In this document: piece by piece, positions 42,201 to 53,932 of the stretch
How positions within the stretch are numbered: position 1 is the first letter of the stretch
How the letters are laid out: each line of letters opens with the position of its first letter
Assembly (NCBI RefSeq): GCF_026151205.1
Contig: NC_087075.1
Span: 10,586,303 to 10,650,302 of the forward strand
Length of the DNA stretch: 64,000 nucleotides
Source of the DNA: Bolinopsis microptera
Taxonomy: Eukaryota > Ctenophora > Tentaculata > Lobata > Bolinopsidae
Direction of reading: 5' to 3'
Position numbers and translations under genes: made by a program
Notes under the pieces: generated by a model
Told to the model about the DNA's origin: nothing
What the model saw: only the letters and a program-made list of their open reading frames with translations
Database searches by the model: none

Positions 42201-45200
42201 TGTAAGTAAAATCTAGCAAATATGATGACCTACCGATACGAATGTCATGAAAACGTTAATACCCCCTAGCAGTCCAGTTCCGAGATCTGGGTTTGTTAAA
42301 CCAGCAGTTTTCAGAATATCAGGACCGTAGTTCAGAATCTAAGGAGAAGATGAGGTTAGCTGAGTAACCAATTCAATTTATAGACGCCAATTTTCTAAGT
42401 AAGAAGGACCAAAAACGATTAAATATCTAATAATAAGTAAAAGGAATTTGATAAAGTGACCACGAAATAGTTGATTATAAGTTGATAAGACTCACAGCAT
42501 TGACTCCACTGAGTTGCTGGGCACCTTGTAGAGCAAGCCCGATTATAAGGGTGAGACGTAGAGTTCTATCTGAGAACAACTGTTTGTAGGACACCTGAGA
42601 TAAGTGATTTAATTAGCATATTATTTAAATATTACTCTGATGTTACTGTATTAGATGCTGATTATCTTTTATAGCGGGTAAAAAGACATGTCTGAATTGA
42701 CGGAGCCAATATAGCAATCACGGCACATAGTTTATGAAGAAAAAAAAGTTTATGATAAACAAAATCATCCGCTCCCTGGACCGTCATTCTGTCAGAAATT
42801 TTGCTACATTTTACTTTTCTATATATAAAAATAAAAATAAAAAACATTAACAAAATCGAAGCGTATAAAGGTATAATAGACGCTACAATTTATCTGGTAT
42901 CCACATTCCACGCATGAATGGGCAATAAGGGCATTGGGCACTATAACCAGGGGTGTAGGAAGCGGGGGGCAGGGGGGGGGGCGTCGCCCGCCCCCCCCCC
43001 CCCCCCCCCCCCCCCATGAAATTTGGGCAAGGGGCCAAAAGGGCCAACTTTTTAATTTAGGTTTCCAAAAAAATTTGGGAAAAAACATTTTTTTCCTGAA
43101 ATTTTTTAAGTTTTAAAGTCAAAAATTTTCAAAGTTTTCTTGGAAACTACTTTTGTTCATGTTTCATGCTACCCTGATCATTATGAGCCAAAAATATTTT
43201 TTTGGTTTTCGAAGTTCGATATACGATTTTGGACTCGAGGGTTCCCCTTTGTAATGCGATCTCGGAAAGCAGGCCTCCCCTTCGCAATACGAGCTCGGAA
43301 GCGGGAGCTCTGCTTTCAGAGGTACATAATTCGTCACCTACAAATAGAAAGGGCTTATGTCGAATTAAGTCGTTTTGAGATAATGCATAAAAACTGTTTA
43401 TAGAAATTAACTTTAGGATAGGCATTTGAATTTGATTTCTATGTATCCTAAATGGAAAGAATGACTGGCCTACACTCTGAAAATGTTCCTGAAGTTTTTC
43501 AATTAATTGGGGTGCCGGGTGATTGATTTAATTTTGACATAGGCCCATTTAAAACAACGTTTGATACATAGGCCCCTCTTAATTAATTGAAATATCTTAC
43601 ATGTGAGAATCGGTACAGGGCTTATGTGTACATAAGTCCTTTTAACTTTTCAAATTCATATCTTTGAACATCACATTCCAACAATTTGGTAGGGCATATG
43701 TTGACTTCTAAGGCCCTTTCTACTTTTCAAAAACATCACATTCCAACAATTTGTTAGGGCTTATGTTGACTTAGGCCCTTTCTACTTTTCAAAAACATCA
43801 TCAAAAACATCAAATTTCAACAATTTGTTAGGGCCTATGTCGACATGTGCCCTTTTATTTTATCAATATCAGTAGCAGTTCAGTTTATTGAAAAAGGACT
43901 ATGTTAATATAAGCCCTTTTAAAAAATTGAAGATATTCAATTTTCACCCAATTGACTTTATATTTGGGGATAATAATATGGTAGGTATGGTTCCACAGAT
44001 TTTCGTGCTGGTATAGTTTTTTAAAAGGGCCTATGTCGACATAGGCCCTTTCTATTTGTAGGTGACGATATCGAGAATGACTCGGACCGAAAATTTCTTC
44101 TGAGCCGAAAATATATTTTTCGGTTTTTTGAACTCCATACCTACATTCGGAAGGTTGTGGATGTGATACTGATTGGTTTTATATACTAATTATAGAAAAC
44201 GTGATATTTGGCCCACAGATTTGAAAGAAAATACGCGAATTTGGTCCTCAGATTTAAAGGAAAATGCGCAATTTGACGCGGAGAACTGAAAAAATCGCGA
44301 TTTGTCGCGGCAAACGTGAAAAAAATCGCGATACCGCACATGCAATGCTGCAATTTCCTTTTGTCCTTACCCACGAAATTCAGGCTTTGCAGAGCGCCAA
44401 AAAATTTAGGCTGCGAGAAGTGCCAAAAAATATTTAGAATTTGGCCCCCCATGAAGAAAATCATTCCTACACCACCCCTGCAGTGGCGTAACTTTGCCTG
44501 TTGGCGCCCCCCCCCCCCCCCCCCCCCGCTCAGTGACGAAAAGCGCCCCCCTAAAATTTTTTGTGTCCCTAAAAAAAAAGAAAAAAAAAAAGAAAAAAAA
44601 AAAGAAAAAAGGTCGGGTACTTTTTTTCTCGCCCCTTACAGCTTTTTGCGCCCCCCTGAAGCAAAAAAGGGTACCCCAAATATTTTTTTCGCGTCGACCG
44701 AACGCTAAATTGGACAGGGAAATACACAAACAAGGCGTTTTTTCAGTGAAAGGGCCTAAAATTCAGGAAAATTGCGCCCCCTTATACGGCGCCCCCCCCC
44801 CCCCCCCCGCACAGCGGGGTCTGCGGGGCCCTAAGTTACGCCACTGCACCCCTGACTATAACACGAGGTACTACACCACCAAAAGGTACTACACCACCAA
44901 CAGCTCACATCAGCTGCAGGTGTTAACGGAGACCGCCACATTCCAGCCCAGCCCAGAACGAAATAGTTGCTACCCTATGTTGTGTTTGATTGGGGAGTTA
45001 GCAATAACGCCTTAATAATTGTATTCACATTAATCATAGAAAAATATGAAAGGGTACAAATCACAAACATGACATTGTATTTGGACAGTGGACACCCAAG
45101 GGAAACACACGAGCAAGGCTAAGAATTCTCGGAATTCTCTTAAAACTTGATATTATTATAAATAACACCTAGAGTTGTTATTATTAGAATGTGGTTAGTG

Positions 45201-48200
45201 ACTAACCATAACAGAGGAGGTGGCAGTAGTTCGCTCTTTTATCATAGCATCCACTTCCTGGTCTGCCACACTTCTACTGTTACGCAGCTTCGTCAGAGCT
45301 GGAGAAGAAAGACTTTAGGAATTGAAGAGGTAAATTTTGGTATAGAATGGTTACTTTCTAGTGTTTTTTCAAGCTTCCTGCCAAGTTGCCAAGTCGAAGA
45401 AAAGTATGATTTAAACTTGTATTAACAAGATAAATCCTTGTGTTTGAACTCACCGGCTCTAGCAAGATCTTCCCGTTCCTTATTATAATACAACCAGTTA
45501 GGAGACTCAGGACAGAGTGGCAGTAGTATGAGCTGGTACAGTGCTGGGAGTGCTGGAAACGCGAAGTACATGTGCCAGTACTCTGAGAAAGATGATAACG
45601 CCTGAAGTGATAAGGTCATCCTGAAGTGATAAGGTCATCATGAAGTGATGATGTCATCATGAAGTTGCTCTCAAATAGGAGCGAAGAGCTTGTTTTTGGA
45701 TCAGGTCCATGAAAATATTGATATTTAGAAAGAAATGAGATGAGCGGCCAGATAACAAAATTATGGAATAGCGCCTTCTGTCACTTCCGGAACCTTCCAT
45801 TTACGATAATCTTGAAAAATCGTACGTACAAGATTGAAAATGTTTGGTATAATAACAGTAAAAATAAAACTGACCCCTTTTATACTCATGACGAATGCGA
45901 TGAGAATTCCAAAAGTAATCATGAACTGATGAGATACACCGATTGCTCCCTTCACAGATACAGGGGATATCTCAGATATGTACATTGGGGCTACTCCTGT
46001 AGCAATACCTGTGGAATGTGGGGTTTGTGAGTTTTCTGGAATATTCTGTGGATCAGGAATTGAAGGAATGAGGAGCTTCCGCTTTCATTCCTAGAATTAC
46101 TTTGGGTGGTGAGAGTTTTTGTTATAGACTGTTCTAGATTGTTGATGCTCGTAGAACAATCTTGAATAATCTCAGGGACGGTCATGCATATTCTTGACTG
46201 GTGAAGAACATTAATTACTGCGGAATGTTTAGACCTTATTTGTCATTTTTATAATTTAAAATTGATCTACGTTAAAAAACTAAATCTGAACTAACCGCAA
46301 CCAAAGCCAATAAATATCCGTCCAATCAGAAAGAAGTATTTGTTCCAAGCTACAGACATGAGGACTGTGCCTATCAGTACGGGCACATTGTTTAGCATCA
46401 TACACTTCTTTCTACCCACTTTATCTGAGGAAAGTTTAGGGTGGTGAAATTCATTTATATTGTAGTGACTAGTGGTAACTGATAAAATATTATTAAGTAT
46501 GTACTGAACAACATAAGTTATGTATGCCACATTTTTTTCCTTTGCAGAAGATTCAAATCAAATATAATTTTATCACAAATAGATTAAGTTTCATTAAAGA
46601 TTAATGAGTTTAGTCACGAATGAGTCACGAATGAATGATTTAATGGCATGATTCATTCCATACATACCTGCGATGATGCCAGCTGATAAACCCCCGAACA
46701 AACCCCCGATTGGAACCCCACTTATTATGAGTGACATGAAGGTATCAGATACGTCTTTGAAATGATCCCTCAGTGTACCCTGAGTATTTGCCATACATCC
46801 TGAGGGTCAATAAGAAAATTTGTTACAAAATTAATGGTTAGTTTTATAAATCATGAAAGTTAATTACAAAATAAAGTACCAACATATTAATAAATGCAGA
46901 ATTAGATACTGATCAATGATTGAATGCTTCGAATAATAATGTGGCGTTACTGAATTACCAGTACAGGAATCAAAGTTTAAAATTACCAGTCTGGAAGCCG
47001 AACTGAAGAGATGATCCAATGACGGCGACCGAGATAGCAACAAGCAAAGTACAGGTCCATACTTTGGGCTGTCCGACCTGTTGGTATCAATGATAAATCG
47101 TCTGGAGATCCAGTGAAAGATAAGTGATAACGGAGTTAAACAATCAAATTACTGCGACAGGTTACAGCAGTAGCAGCAGGATTAAGAAAGATAGAGGTTA
47201 GCTGCTGATATCAAAATAAGCATAACATATAATCATATACAATAGAGCACAGTACACGATATATAAACAGTAATAAATTTATCTCGGAGGCCAATTAGAC
47301 AGTTTAAAAAAACAGAACTATTTGTTATGATTACAGACGAGATCTTACATTGTTGGCATCTACATCCTTCTCATTGTTCACATCGTCAAACATATTTGAA
47401 CAAACCACCTAACCGCACTAAAAAATAACGAAGAAGACAATAACTTAACGCGAAAGATTTTGATATGGACGTTAGTGGATGCATTTTGAGAATTGCCATG
47501 TGGCGGGTAATAATTACATTAAACCACGGCCACGGTAACGTGGTAACCACGGCAATTTAGTGGCAGTGTAAGAGGATCTGTGTAGTAAGTAGGCGATTTC
47601 ATTGTTTAGAAAATACTATGGCCTTCTGGAATGTAACCATTAGTTAGAGATAAGGAGCTGTGAAAAATTTAAAAATCCTAAATGTGTGAATTAATAATAA
47701 TAATTCTAGTATATTGGAAGTATCTAGTAGACTGGATGACGACAGGAAAATATACCCTCTAAATATACCCTTTAGAGCTCTTGGTATGTTTTGCAACAAA
47801 AGGTGACAAATTTCTATTAGGTTTTATTTATTGTGCTCCCTGAAGTGCTCCCTGAAGTGCTCCCTGAAGTAACCACACACAATTCAGACTAACTTACTTA
47901 AAAGTATTAAAAACTTCATTTGTCAATCATTAAATCGAGAAATAGTTCAATACACCACAATCGAGTTTTGAATTACCTGTTACCTGCTACTAAAACTAGA
48001 AAAAAAAAAATAAATCGTCCCCCAACTAAAAATATTTTCAAAGTAAGGGCCCCAAAAACGTAAACTTTTAATTAGACTGTGAAGTATGGTAAAAAAGAAA
48101 CGCTGAAATGAAAAAGTACGTGGACTCGAATTTGTAGAATTGAAAAAAGATTATAGTTATAATACATTTACAGCACAGCGTTATTATCTTTAGCCCGCTA

Positions 48201-51200
48201 CCACAATTTATTTAAAACATTTCGGCCAACAGATTTTTTAGCTCTGCAGGAAACTAAAGACATCGAATCAGAATTCAGACAGCCTTGTTTTGCGCAACGG
48301 TTTTAACTTGTTTCTGTACGAGCAGTTGGACAGTCGCCAGGCCATGGAGGCTTGGGTTTTATAATATTTTCCGGTTCCGATTGGAAGGGGTGTAATCCGA
48401 TACGTGCGCATGATACAATATAGTGTCTAATATATAGAACGCCAGTGTTATTTGTTTTAATACTTGCCGCCACACCAGGCTATAATTTAACCAAAATCGA
48501 GTATCATGAAATTCTGTTTATTTATTTGTTATTTATCATAAATTATCAGCCGGTACATATGCTGAAGACGATAATTAAAAATCTTTCAAAATGTGGAAAT
48601 GATTTACGATAATATCAACGATTTTTTTACACAGTCCGAAATTCAAGCAATTGGCAGTAAAAATTGGCCTACATCTGACTGGATATTCATAAAGCAGTCT
48701 ATATTTGCATTTACTTACTCTTGTTGTTGCTGTTGTACGTGTTGAATACCTGTCTAATGAAAAAAAATTCATGTTGATATCTATTTTGGTTGATTTTTCA
48801 TTTACCCTCAAATTTTAGACCCACTTTTTAACTAAAATTTTGGTTTTAAAATAAAAAATGTTAGGTAGTGCGCTCGAGTGCACCTATGGCATCCTAAAGT
48901 TCAGATAATTATCTAACTAGCCATAAAAAATTCAACCTGGGACAACCTGGGACTTTTTTTAAAATCAGCCACGCCCATATTTGATCCCAATTATCCCAAT
49001 TATGCAAAATCACCTTAATAAGCTCAAAACCATGCTTTGGGGTGCTTTACTTGTAGCTTTTAGTCTCCTGAACACAAATATAAAGTTTTATCAAAATTTG
49101 ATAAAAATTGGCTGAGTTATGAGCAAAATACTATATAATGACCATATTTGGGCATACGCACCAATTTTGATAGATTTTTATAGATTTTAGCCCATAATTT
49201 GGCCAATTATCAATATTTTTGGATGAGACAAATTTTATATGTTAGGTAAGTCTATACTGCACATTCTCTATGAATATCAGCTCAATATCTACCTAACTGT
49301 GGATTCTGTGTTCAAATAATGGCAAAAAATGGACAAAATTGCCCATATCTCAGTTCGCGATATTTGCAAAACTGATGTCGCTCAAAATAATATAACTCTA
49401 TGGGGTTTCAATATTTTTTAATGAAATTTTCAGAATCAACGTTCAATTGCCTGAGGACCTTAAGTTGTGGAGTAGAATTTTGAGTCAGGCCTTTTAAACA
49501 AATTTGGCGGCCAAATTCTAAAATTTTCAGGGTATTTTTGGAAAAAATCAATTTTTTGATTTCTCATTTTCAGCCCTTCTGGTATATTTTGAGGTCTTCT
49601 AAGTGCTTTTAAACGTCTTTTTGGGCGAAAATACTCCAGGAAACATCTCCTGAGACAACAAAATGACCTAGAAGGGGTCTATTATAGCCTGACCCCCCTT
49701 CGCGGACCACTGTGCGCCAGCCAGTCTGAGGTCTATGCTGATAATACCTTCGCTTCCCTTGCGGGAAAAATGTGCAAATTATCAGCTCTCAGTGTCCGAG
49801 TCTTTTAGTGGATATAATTCCCGGAAGGTATTATAACAATGTTTCATTTGGTGGTATACATTTTGTTATTTTGAGTGAAAAATTCTTCTGTGGTGGTTGC
49901 TGACAAGGATTGAAGAAAACGAATCGTTGAATTATTTTTCAAGCATGACGAATCAGTTAATGACTTAACTAAATTTCTACTTAAGTGGATATGTAAATAG
50001 CCAAAACACCAGGATACGGGGACTTGAAAACCCTCATGCAAGTGTTCCCATGGTAAATTCCAAGGAAAAGGTTATGATTTGGTGTGCCATATCGGACACA
50101 GGAATAATTGGCCCAATCTTTCAGCAAGATGTAATTTATCAAATAACATGATTTTCACAGGCTGGAACTGGGAACCTATAAAAAACGACCAACTTATTAA
50201 ATTTTTCCAAAGTATTACAACTCAAATAATGTTCAACACTGTAGAGAAATATTTCTCACTACGCGGGGATGTATATTGTATACAGGCCAATGTGAGTCCA
50301 TTGTATACAGTAAAAAGAGAGGAGTTACCATATTGTGTTAAACTAGACTTTTATACTGCCCTCGCATAGGAGGCAGGAGCTGATAGTTTAACAACAAAGT
50401 GAATGAGCGATCAGGGTGAATCAATTCAATCTACGAAAATATTACTCTGAGTACCGCGTGATTACGCTGTCCCAATTTAGCAATTTAAGACTTTGTCAGA
50501 CATAATTAGCAATTTTTCAATCGCTTACTAGAGAACTGAAACCTGCGATCTTATCTCTGATTGTCAGTTTATCGTTTTGCTCGTACAATTGGAAGCGTAA
50601 GCTTCAGCTTTTGCTTTATATGTTGATTTCGCTTCGTAAACAAGTTGAATCTGCCAAGAATCGAGGACTGAAATCACTCGAAATAGTTGATATTTTGACA
50701 ACAGAAGAACACATCGTGTGCCAGATACTGTACGCGTGCAGATTCTATGTAAGTACTAAGTAGCTGTCAACTAATATGCAATAATAGTAAAATGTATAGT
50801 AAGTAATCTATAGTACAGTATACACATAGTGCCCGATCTAAGTAATTCTTTCTGGCATGAATTTTAGATATTTTGATTATTAGATCAAGTCAAATTGTAA
50901 TGCGTTAAGTTTCCTCTTTTAGAATGGCTGCCAGACAGTTGCGCCCAATCTAGATCTAGCTACCATGGGAAGATGACGAATGAAAACCAATTAAAAAACT
51001 GCTTGAACAGATACGACAGTTGCGCCCAATCGTTATTGAAATCCCCCCAATTATAATAAAAGTAAACTTTATTCAATCAAAAATCGTACAATCATAACGA
51101 TAGACGCAAAGCTACGAAGAATGGTACAGATAGGACGGGATCAACGACCGACGTTTATCATTATCTTCACCCTTCGCAAAGTGAGTTATCGAGGATAATA

Positions 51201-53932
51201 TGCGATGAACTATTGAATATATTATATAATGCATTCTTTTATTCTTCAGGGCGGACTGTAATACAGCATTCGTCCGAACTTTATTTTTAGATTTTGTAGA
51301 TTTATTTAATTTTTAATTTTACTCCCTTAAGGCCAGAGGGGGGGGGTAAATGGCACTTTTCTAGTTTTCACATATTTGATAATAGCTGCTGGAGACGAAC
51401 AAGAAGAAAAAAACCGGATCAAAATCTGACCTTGCGTTCCTGAGATATCGCGCGCTAAATTTTGAGGTTTACCTGTAATTACATGTTAAACTGGATCTTT
51501 AAACGGCTGTAACTTTTTTGACCTTTCGATTCCTTAGTTGAGAAAACCGGCCACTCCCTGATCTTTAGGTTTGGTACAGTGGTTCCTTGGACAATTATCC
51601 TCATTTATGATGCAGCGATTTTTTTTATTTGACTCGGTTATCGAATTATGAGGTTAACCATGTCAAAAATTCGGAAAATTTAGCTGGTTAACCTCATAAT
51701 TCGAGAACCGAGTCAAATAAAAAAAATCGCTGCATCTAATGTCTAGATAGTTGTCCAAGGAACCACTGTACCAAATCTCAATATCAGGGGGCGGCTGGTT
51801 TTCTCAACTAAGGAACTGAAAGTCACAAAATGTGTTTTGAGATAGATGCAACTTAGTCTTTTCAAAATGTTGAATATTCACTGGAATGTATCACAGTTCG
51901 TTAGTTAGGACTTTCTATACACTTAACAACGTTTGCTTGATCAGACCTAGCCATCCCCTCAATGATTTTAGCCACTTTCAGTATTTAATGTCCTTGTATT
52001 GTAAAAAATGAGGTTAACCAAGACTTCCTGTAAACACTTACTGCTTAAAAGTAGTAAAAAATTGGTTGTTAACCTCGCTTTAGACCATATAATACTAAGA
52101 TTGGTTTATTAATATGTTATTATATATGTAGTAAAACATTTCCACAATGTAACGATTAAGTTTTTGAGGTTAACATGTATTTGACTGGTCAGATATTCAA
52201 AAAATAAGAGGTTAACCTCATTTTTTAGCCATTTACGGATAAAATCTTCTACTAAAATATGGTCAGTTCAAATCACCTTTGTCACGTGATTATAGTTGTA
52301 GGCATTGTGATACCAATAGATACCTCACTGCGATATTGTGGTACATTACATAAGTAAGAATCGTATGTATATTCCCTACGGTACCAAAATTTGATGGTTA
52401 ACCTCATTTTTTCATTTAACCAAGATGAAAGAAAGTCAATCAACACGTCATCTATTTAGAAATGTGTATACCGTAAACTAACGATGAAAATAATAGCTCT
52501 ATCATTTGATCTATTCTCGCTATATCTAAAAAAAGAGGTTAACCTCATTTAATCACGTTTGGATATTACTTTTTCTGATAATTATGAACCTAAAATTTAG
52601 AGTTAACATTTGCTGACCGAAATAACAAAAAATTATGGAGTGTAATAAAATATTAACCTCAATTTTATTAACCTCAATGTTGTATAGTCAATTTTGTGAA
52701 AATCGGTTAACCTCAATTATTAAAATAAGTTAAGCAGCTACAAATATGTGAATAGCAGCAATGTTTTTGTCATCAAAAATTATATTGATTTAGAAAATAA
52801 TATTTTGGTCGATGTTTTTGACCCCTTACCCCCCCCTCTGGCCTTAACCCAATGTTAATTACACAAGTGACAAGTTGGCTTTATGCCAGAGCTTAGATGT
52901 AGCATCCTGGGTAGTGGGTGTCTTCCACGAACAGTTTATGGTGTATCAAAAATGACTTAAGTACAAATTTATGTACACCTCTTCGTTTGTCATCCACGAA
53001 CTGAGTCTTAAGTAGGAATTTTTACTTAAGTTGCATGATTTAAGTTCACACTTAAATATTTAAGTGCGCTTTTGGGAGTCGAACTTTACGTGCACTTGGG
53101 CGCAACGTCACTGATTGGGAACCTGTTAATGGCGTGTTCTGGTGTGGGAAACGGGCGCAACTATCGCGTCGGTAGGCCTAAGGCCTTCAGAATACACTTG
53201 TCCTAAAAAACGGGAGCATTACGTTGAATCAGGTGATTGGGTCGGCACTAGATCCCCACTATAGGAATCGTGCAGAAATCGCAATCATGGTATCCTAGCA
53301 CCCTGTCACATGATTCCTGGGACCTTTCCCGACCATTTCCCGTTATTGAAATTGTAATCGGCTGTACTAATAAGCTTAAAATTATCTAACCTAAAGTATC
53401 CCGGAAATTTTGAATTTCTAGCTCAACATTTTCTCATTTTAAGACAAAAATAGTGAAAAAGAGGGAGTGGCATGCCATGCCTACTGTAATGAACGAAATT
53501 TTACGAAACTTTCAGTTGTAGGCCACCCTGCAATAATTGATTAAATTATATTAATTGAAATGATGCTATAAAAATATCTCATACCGATGAGAGGGATGTT
53601 ATTAGATTGTCCTGGCTGTCTAAAAGAGGTTCAGTCTCCTCTATCTCTTCTGTCAACTTAATCAGGGCAATCAATTAGTCACAATCAATTAGTCACAATC
53701 AATTAGTCACAATCAATTTGTCACAACCAATTATTAACATTACTTACGTCGACCAATTACCAACCAATCAACACACTATTTATACAGGAATAATCTAATT
53801 TAGCTGAAATTATCTGTCAAGTTCATTATTCACGACACTCCAGTTATAGTGAGAATCGAACACAGTATTTACTAAAACTTGCCACTACAATAATGAACTT
53901 ACCAGGGGTTGTGTGTCACTGTCTTCCATCAT
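39225..53932 (-). CDS. GLUT/SLC2A-type facilitative sugar transporter, 15 exons (two distal ones probable)
   Basis: A 12-helix major facilitator moving hexose. Core exons in transcript order: 47408-47349, 47077-46987, 46799-46668, 46424-46296, 46008-45875, 45601-45454, 45298-45207, 42594-42496, 42338-42234, 42043-41959, 41682-41578, 39787-39660, 39386-39225 (stop TAA). Phases match. GLUT signatures in order are LQFGFQTG, DKVGRKK, GRIFIGFGCG, CPESPNWL, QQLSGVNA, DKLGRRS, GPGSIPWLIIAEIF and VPETK. Starting at the internal Met at 47393 gives 484 residues, normal for the family. Two upstream exons (53932-53903 and 53656-53585) splice in frame to 47408. They add MMEDSDTQPLLTEEIEETEP, then LLDSQDN. 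This contains two [DE]-T-x-P-L-L motifs, like the N-terminus of GLUT8 and other endolysosomal GLUTs. The core is certain; the distal exons are less so. Confidence 0.9.
39788..40232 (-). repeat. 35-bp minisatellite duplicating the GLUT exon-12 splice acceptor
   Basis: Twelve copies of a 35-base unit. On the minus strand each unit contains AATTGATATTCCCCCAGGT, the same pyrimidine-CAG sequence that is the real 3' splice site of the exon at 39787. Two internal units, besides the true border, also carry the next exon bases (TCGATCCCTTG). Confidence 0.92.
40266..40411. mobile_element. Hairpin MITE
   Basis: Inverted arms of about 70 bases. The inner part pairs TTAGATTTAATGTTGTTT with AAACAACATTAAATCT across a 7-base loop. 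The outer part pairs TGTCAGTACCGGA with TCCGATTCTGACA imperfectly. No ORF. It abuts the minisatellite in the same GLUT intron. Confidence 0.6.
40473..41139. mobile_element. TIR element with repeated TTGGCCCA motifs (element C)
   Basis: A perfect 17-base inverted repeat TGAACCTGCACATGCAA forms both ends. TA lies outside each (40471-40472 and 41140-41141). Inside, TTGGCCCA or its partner GGGCCA recurs about ten times in diverged settings, several as facing pairs such as CGGGCCACATTAACTTGGCCC and CGGGCCAAGTTACTTGGCCC read as imperfect palindromes. No coding capacity. Confidence 0.75.
43331..44070. mobile_element. Inverted-repeat insert packed with GTCGAC-centred palindromes (element D)
   Basis: The left end TCGTCACCTACAAATAGAAA is repeated as a perfect complement at the right end. 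The interior carries about nine diverged copies of the palindrome AGGGCCTATGTCGACATAGG with following CCCT; examples lie near 43350, 43617, 43690, 43748, 43829, 43896 and 44025. It sits in the larger hAT-like element, where nearby direct repeats (GAGCCAAAAATATTTTTTTG / GAGCCGAAAATATATTTTTC) flank the inserted section. No clear target duplication at the ends given. Confidence 0.6.
44481..44846. mobile_element. hAT MITE with C run, perfect 8-bp target duplication
   Basis: Ends CAGTGGCGTAAC and GTTACGCCACTG are perfect inverted repeats. CACCCCTG precedes and follows (44473-44480 and 44847-44854). It contains poly-C tracts and a stretch of A-rich (AAAAAG)n. Related copies are at 55741 and 56137. 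Confidence 0.9.
45602..45660 (-). repeat. Tandem repeat of a GLUT splice acceptor
   Basis: Three imperfect copies of a 19-20-base unit, on the minus strand GATGACCTTATCACTTCAG, end in the 3' splice site used by the exon at 45601. The acceptor is thereby duplicated. Confidence 0.75.
47409..48949. other. GLUT upstream region or large intron, no gene recognised
   Basis: Contains a 13-base triplicate (GTGCTCCCTGAA) near 47835. No coding sequence or defined element seen. Confidence 0.5.
48950..49530 (-). repeat. Second copy of the repeat at 28095-28720, opposite orientation
   Basis: Carries the same words in reverse complement: GCCCATATTTGATCC, GGTGCTTTACTTGTAGCTTT, TTTGGGCATACGCACCAA, CTACCTAACTGTGGATTCTG, TTTGGCGGCCAAATTC. 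Divergence is visible throughout, so it is an old dispersed repeat. Confidence 0.75.
49531..51326. other. Non-coding stretch
   Basis: No gene recognised. A 96-codon plus-strand ORF (50079-50369) and a 65-codon minus-strand ORF (49844-50041) show no domain. Confidence 0.45.
51331..52843. mobile_element. TTAA-flanked TIR element with GAGGTTAACCTC motifs (element B)
   Basis: The ends GGCCAGAGGGGGGGGGTAA and its complement TTACCCCCCCCTCTGGCC form the TIR. TTAA is present on both sides (51327-51330 and 52844-52847), the duplication typical of piggyBac-like transposases. About eleven GGTTAACCTC or GAGGTTAACC words occur from 51650 to 52720 in unrelated flanks, several as the full palindrome GAGGTTAACCTC. 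No ORF. Confidence 0.75.
51520..51825. repeat. Long inverted repeat inside element B
   Basis: Two arms of about 140 bases, including TTCCTTAGTTGAGAAAACC, GGTACAGTGGTTCCTTGGAC, GATGCAGCGATTTTTTTTAT and ATTATGAGGTTAACCA, are near-perfect complements around a loop of about 25 bases. Confidence 0.88.
53670..53725. repeat. Short tandem repeat CAATCAATTAGTCA
   Basis: Four copies of a 14-base unit lie next to the probable distal GLUT exon at 53656. Confidence 0.85.

Larger units (their letters stand above)
42948..44854. mobile_element. hAT-like non-autonomous element, itself hit by a MITE
   Basis: The left end is CAGGGGTGTAGGAA and the right end TTCCTACACCACCCCTG, imperfect inverted repeats of hAT type. 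ACTATAAC stands on both sides (42940-42947 and 44855-44862), a perfect 8-bp duplication once the MITE at 44481-44846 is discounted. The interior holds a long G/C run (42967-43015), the motif-rich element D and AATCGCGATT words shared with element E. No transposase ORF. Confidence 0.8.

Noticed and set aside
42819-43116. Glycine- and proline-run ORFs on both strands
   Set aside because: Created by the homopolymer C/G run of the hAT-like element; no domain.
44316-45015. ORFs of 107-173 codons over the nested MITE
   Set aside because: They read through A-rich and C-rich simple sequence; the region is explained by nested insertions with target duplications.
50079-50369. 96-codon plus-strand ORF
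   Set aside because: No domain or motif; length expected by chance in a 64-kb window.
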